DNA from: Pseudogymnoascus destructans
Lineage: Eukaryota; Ascomycota; Leotiomycetes; Thelebolales; Thelebolaceae
DNA: 64,000 nucleotides
Reading direction: 5' to 3'
NCBI RefSeq assembly: GCF_001641265.1
Contig: NW_020167523.1
Span: 1,662,592-1,726,591, forward strand
This document shows, piece by piece, positions 59,845 through 64,000 of the stretch; position 1 is the stretch's first letter, and every line of letters starts with the position of its first letter. Both the position numbers and the translations under genes were made by a program. The notes under the pieces were generated by a model. That model was not told the DNA's origin and did no database searches. It saw only the letters and a list, made by a program, of their open reading frames with translations.

Positions 59845-60872
59845 ATGCGACCATTTGATCCACCGCAGAAACGGTCCCGCGTTATGCCTCTGACGCCTAA
59901 CAATACAGAGTCACACATTGATGTGAGTTGTTTTCTATCTTTCTATGCTTATAACTAATGCCTATTTAGCCCCTCCTTCGAAGTCGCAGCGTTTTCGATG
60001 ATGATCTGTCAGAACATGCATCAAACGACAACCATGACCAGTTCTCTGAGAGTGAGATTACCCTGACCCAGGACGAACCAGCTTTGTCAAGAAGCGCCCT
60101 CCGATTATACGTCCGCAACACTGCATCTGCCTCATCCAAAAAAAGGAAGCGTGCATCCGCAAAGCAGCTGCTGAAGCTGAAGCAGCCGGCGCAATGGTTG
60201 AAAGTCAAGGGCAAAAGGCCATTGGAAATGTACACCCAGGACGGCTTGACCAAATAATTACAGCTGAAATGAATGTCTATCAAGCTGCAAACTTCTCGCA
60301 AGAGAAGGAGAAAACTAATGCAATTGATAGAGAGGCGCGATTTCTTCTGCTGCAACATTTCACGCATGACCTCCCTGGTTTAAAGGAAGAATAAATCCGC
60401 AAAGTGGTCCCAAACTTGCCCCCGTATTCACGGGCGATCGAGAGTTTGCGCTGCCTTATCCAGGACAAGATGCGAGGCTGGAAGTATCATCTTCAGAATG
60501 ACATCTTGGTAAGTAATTGGATCTACAAAACATATTAAGGTATGGTCTCACATATCTTAGACACATGTCAAAACAGCCATGGAGGCTGACGAATCGGGGC
60601 TCCTTGCATCTTGTGGTAATATGAAGGACCTTGTGAAGACATTTCAAAGACGTTTTACTCCGGAGAACTTCTTTGAAGTTTTCCAATTCGTGTGCCACTA
60701 TTTGAGCCTCGAAGAAAGCACTCAGCTGGCGCAACTGTATGCCATTGATATCTACATGCACTTCTGTGCAAGGGCAAAGCTGATGGCCGATTGGGAGCCC
60801 AAACCACCCGGAACACCACCCGCACTCACACGCAAATTTGACAAAATATATGGAACAATTCTCACTCTTTGA
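59845..60872 (+). pseudogene. Unrecognised ORF with one frameshift and one stop
   Basis: Starts MRPFDPPQKRSRVMPLTPNN (59845-59922). An intron with GTGAGT and CTAAT branch ends at 59969, and the frame continues PLLRSRSVFDDDLSEHASND to KKRKR. At a run of seven A (60138-60144) it must slip to reach AAAEAEAAGAMVESQGQ and QIITAEMNVYQAANFSQEKE. A TAA at 60392-60394 interrupts, then IRKVVPNLPPYSRAIESL continues. A second intron (after 60509) leads to THVKTAMEADESGLLAS and TFQRRFTPENFFEVFQFV to the stop at 60872. No family is recognised. It is divergent from the broken transposase, with minisatellite and TRIM between, so it may be the second gene of that element (inference). Confidence 0.5.
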
Positions 60873-61957
60873 TTTGGGACTTGAGATCTTGCCGCCCACC
60901 GCCAAATTTGCCGAATCCATCTCTCTCTTTCTGTCAGCTTTCCTTTTGGCTTTCTGATATCTTTTCTGTGTTGATCCACAACTCAAGATCCTGCTGCCGC
61001 CGCCGCCATACCCATTTCTCCCCTGATGCTAGCGCGTTCTTGCCATCATGAGTATCTGGTCTGGCTATATCATTCAATTCTATGCTAACTTATCTATAGG
61101 TCTATTCCATACATCACCACGATGAGCTGCCGCTGGCCCCCGAATCCCAATCCCATTCATCGCTGCGATGAGCTGCCGCGATAAGCTGCCGCCAGCCCCT
61201 GAACCCCACTCCCAATGCGCCAACCATGGCTTGAACGATCTGCTCCAAGGATACCACTGACTGCCGCCATCAGTTCCATTCTTATGGCGGCTGTATGACC
61301 GTTCACTGTGACAAGAATGGCGCCATCACCAAGGCGGAAGCGCTTTCGATCAATCTTTTGGGTCGCCATGATCGATCCACGATTTAATGGGTAATCATGG
61401 CCCAAACACAACCACGGGAGCAAGATACAGAACGGTAAGTCAATTTCATGATTCTACAACTATCTACATTCTATTTACTGACTCAAGGCTTCAACCATTC
61501 GAGATCAGGAATGGTTGGTGTAGGAAACGGTCCCTCCATGGGTGCACGGACCAGGAAACCGTGGGCTGCCCGCTCTTTTTTCCGAACGGCCTTAAAACGG
61601 TCCCACCACTCTTAAAAATTTGGCTGGGACCCCGGTAAGGTACACAACATCCCCAACCAATCCCAGCACCTACTCCAGCAACTGAATTCAAATAAAATGT
61701 ACAGATAGCCAACCCCAACTCGCGCGCTCTGTCCAAGGTATAAAAGCCCCTTCCCGTCGACACAAAAATAGATTATGAATCCCCGTGCCCCCCCCTTTCC
61801 CATCTCCATTTTCCTCCTTTCATAAAGACGCCATGCTCCTGCTGCCAGACACCGTTAAGCTGCTTCCCCCCTGTACACCTTTTTTGACAATCCTGTCCTT
61901 GCTGCGATTATTCTTGCTCTCACGCCCCTCAATCCTGGGGCGGCTACACTCGTCGCT
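60873..61957. other. Intergenic spacer
   Basis: It separates the broken ORF from the SSXT gene. A short word (GATGAGCTGCCGC and relatives) recurs between 61121 and 61196. No gene supported. Confidence 0.45.
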
Positions 61958-63868
61958 CTACTGACCCTGACCACCCGGCTGCTGCATCCCCTGCACCGAC
62001 GGCGATCCCATCCCCATCCCTCCCATATCCATCCCAGCACCCTGCTGCATCCCCGGCCCCATCCGCTGCTGCCCTCCCTGCTGCGGTCCTCCCGGCTGCC
62101 CAGGCCGCCACCCAGGCTGCTGCTGCTGCATCTGCTGCTGTTGCTGTTGCTGTTGCCTCATCCGCTGCAACTGCTGTTGCTGTTGCGCATTCGGCTGCTG
62201 CTGGGACATCTGCTGCATACCCTTCCGCTGCATGAATTCCATCTTCTGCGCCTGGCTCATCTGCGCGAGCTGCGCTTGCATTTGCGCTGCCATCTGGGCC
62301 TTTTGCGGGGCCGAGGGGCCTGGCTGCTGTTGCTGTTGTTGTTGCTGCTTTTGAGCTGCTTGTGCGGGTTGCACGGTCGGTTCTTTCTTGGGGTCCACGC
62401 CGGGGAAGAGCTCTTGGAGGCGCTTGTATTGTTTCTTCAAGGTCTCGGCGCGGTCTTCGACTTCGGTGTCTGCGGCGCAATCGGTGCTTTTGACTGAGCC
62501 ATTGGGAGAGGTTGCCGACGAGGCAGCGGGTTTGGGGAGGGGGGTGAGAGACGGTGCCGAGATGACGGCGGGGTGAGGTGGGATCTGTGATGACGGTTTG
62601 TGTGACCGGTCAGCGATGGCGGCGAGGTATGCAAGGTTATATTGTATCCTCCGCATGCATCTGTCGATCGTTAGTAGTGGTCTTCCATAGTCATATCAAC
62701 AGAACATACTCCACGAATTCCTTGCCCGTAACAGGATCAATCTTAGGCTTCTCCTTCGCCTTCTCTTTGTCCTTCGCTCCCTTAGCCCCGTCCTCTTTCT
62801 CATCCTTCTTGTCGTCCGACTCAACCTTCGCCTTTGCTTCCGCCTGCACCGCTTGTAGCCGCATCACCTCCATCAACAGCACCCTATTTATATCCAACAG
62901 CAGGCTAACCCTATCCTTCTCCCTCACTTCAGACCCAGGGCTCAACGGCGTAGACATAGCCCCAGCCGACGTGGGCAACGACGGCGTCACTGGCGTCTGC
63001 CCCGCTGATTGTTGCACCGGCTGCTGCCCTTGCTGTCCCTGCTGCGCGTGCGGCTGCTGTTGCATAGGCATCGCCATCTGCGGTGTTCCTGGCTGAGGAG
63101 GCATAAACTGCGACGGGGCCTGTGTATGCGGTGGTGTCGTGTGTTGTCCGGGGACAGAACCGTATGAAGAACCACGCTGTGGCGTTCCCATTTGCTGTTT
63201 TTGGTGCTGCTGAGGGGTGTGCATACGCTGCTGAGGCGCTGGCTGGACGAAGCTTGACTGTGCAGCATTCGCGCCAGCGGGGAGGAAAGCCTGTTGTTGA
63301 GGACCAGAGGATGGCGCGCCACCTTGCATGCCGTATGGGGAGTTGTTGTAGGGCGTCTGGTAGGATGCTATTGTGTCCGTGTTAGTGGCTGACTATCGAT
63401 AACAGGAGGTACTTAAATAGCAAAGGCAAGAGCGACGCATGAAAATTACCGGTGTGCTTGGATCGGCACTGAAGGCGCGCATGAGGTGCAAGGCCAACAT
63501 CTCGATACAGCACACGCGCAGCCCTCTGCCCGCTAGCGGTGCGCAATCAAAGACGATCAAAGCAAACATATCAAGAACTCACCAATGCCATTGTTTCCCG
63601 GACCCATATGCGGCATTCCGGCGCCGCCATTCTGCATCATCACCGCGTTTGGGCCTGGCACCATATTGGGCCCATTCATACCGGGGCCGTAAGGCGGTTG
63701 CTGCGGGCCGCCACCCATCGGCATCCCCCCGAATTGTTGGCCCTGCTGAGGGTTATACATCATCTGCTGCTGCTGTGCCGCGGGATTCTGGATGTAGCCA
63801 GGCTGTTGTTGTTGCGGTGGAGGAGGCGCATTAGGACCCGGCGCAAAGGGATACTGTGGTGCGTACAT
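61958..63868 (-). CDS. SSXT (SS18/Snf11-like) subunit of a SWI/SNF complex
   Basis: Predicted chromatin-remodelling cofactor. Exons 63868-63583, 63367-62710 and 62660-61958 give 548 aa; donors GTGAGT and GTATGT, branches CTAAC. The N-terminal 220 residues are Gln/Pro/Met/Gly-rich and low-complexity. The SSXT domain is split by a charged insert: VSLLLDINRVLLMEVMRLQ at about residues 240-260, a Lys/Asp/Glu-rich insert, then EFVECMRRIQYNLAYLAAIA after the second intron. The pattern of LLDxNxxLL and YxxxLxxNLxYLAxIAD is that of SS18 and its fungal relatives. The C-terminus has poly-Gln and Gly/Met-rich repeats, common in co-activators. The central part was copied to 56656-56951. A Mediator Med15-like protein was considered but the helix pair fits SSXT better. 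Confidence 0.78.
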
Positions 63869-64000
63869 GGCCTTGGCCCAGGGGAGTGGGGGGGTGTGGG
63901 GGCCTGGGGGGGGAGGGGGGTATGAAGAGGGTCTGCGCTCGATGAGTGGCTATGGTTACTCGAAACTCTCGATGTTGGTTGTCAGGATGTGTCTTGGAGT
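63869..64000. promoter_or_regulatory. Start of the SSXT upstream region
   Basis: G-rich stretch (63886-63920) just upstream of the start codon. The promoter extends beyond the window. Confidence 0.4.

Overview
The window looks like nuclear DNA of a filamentous ascomycete (Pezizomycotina). Genes carry short introns (about 46-120 nt) with GTRNGT-type donors and CTAAC/CTGAC branch sites. The gene set is eukaryotic (INCENP, La, MCM3, Exo70, reticulon, Snu23), and one product resembles the FlbE family known from filamentous fungi. I cannot fix class or genus from sequence alone. All functional names come from recognising protein motifs by eye; no search was run.

Layout. About 1-1700: decayed pogo/Fot-like transposase. 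2176-32606: dense housekeeping block: INCENP (+), mitochondrial uS4m (-), La protein (+), mitochondrial mL44 (-), a four-exon complex-I-like small subunit (+), CAP (-), a Mak32-like PfkB protein (+), MCM3 (-), HIS5 (+, two apparent frameshifts), reticulon (-), Exo70 (-), a cPLA2-like lipase (+) and a PCL-type cyclin (+). 33052-36280: transposon graveyard with a deleted pogo-like copy and a complete 1.07-kb non-autonomous element with 0.3-kb inverted termini. 36834-37129: a heptanucleotide satellite of about 42 copies. 37150-50568: second gene block: TBC RabGAP (-), Cyc2-like flavoprotein (+), J-domain protein (-), FlbE-like protein (+, one apparent frameshift), DPH5 (-) and SNU23 (+). 50569-61900: repeat-rich accessory region with a broken large transposase, a divergent broken partner ORF, minisatellites, a 494-bp TRIM-like LTR element with a perfect 5-bp target duplication, and a truncated second copy of the inverted-repeat element. 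61958-63868: an SSXT/SS18-like SWI/SNF subunit gene (-).

The most unusual structure is at 56656-56951: a 296-bp copy, identical by eye, of part of the SSXT gene (exon, whole intron, exon) sits between the truncated inverted-repeat element and the broken transposase, 5.9 kb from its source. It is a DNA-level gene-fragment duplication caught beside mobile DNA, or an assembly mis-join.

Several genes serve mitochondria (uS4m, mL44, complex I subunit, Cyc2-like), chromosome biology (INCENP, MCM3, SSXT) and polarised growth or membrane traffic (CAP, Exo70, reticulon, TBC protein). The order looks like ordinary mixed synteny, not an operon or metabolic cluster. Gene pairs are often divergent with 280-700 bp shared promoters, or convergent with short 3' spacers.
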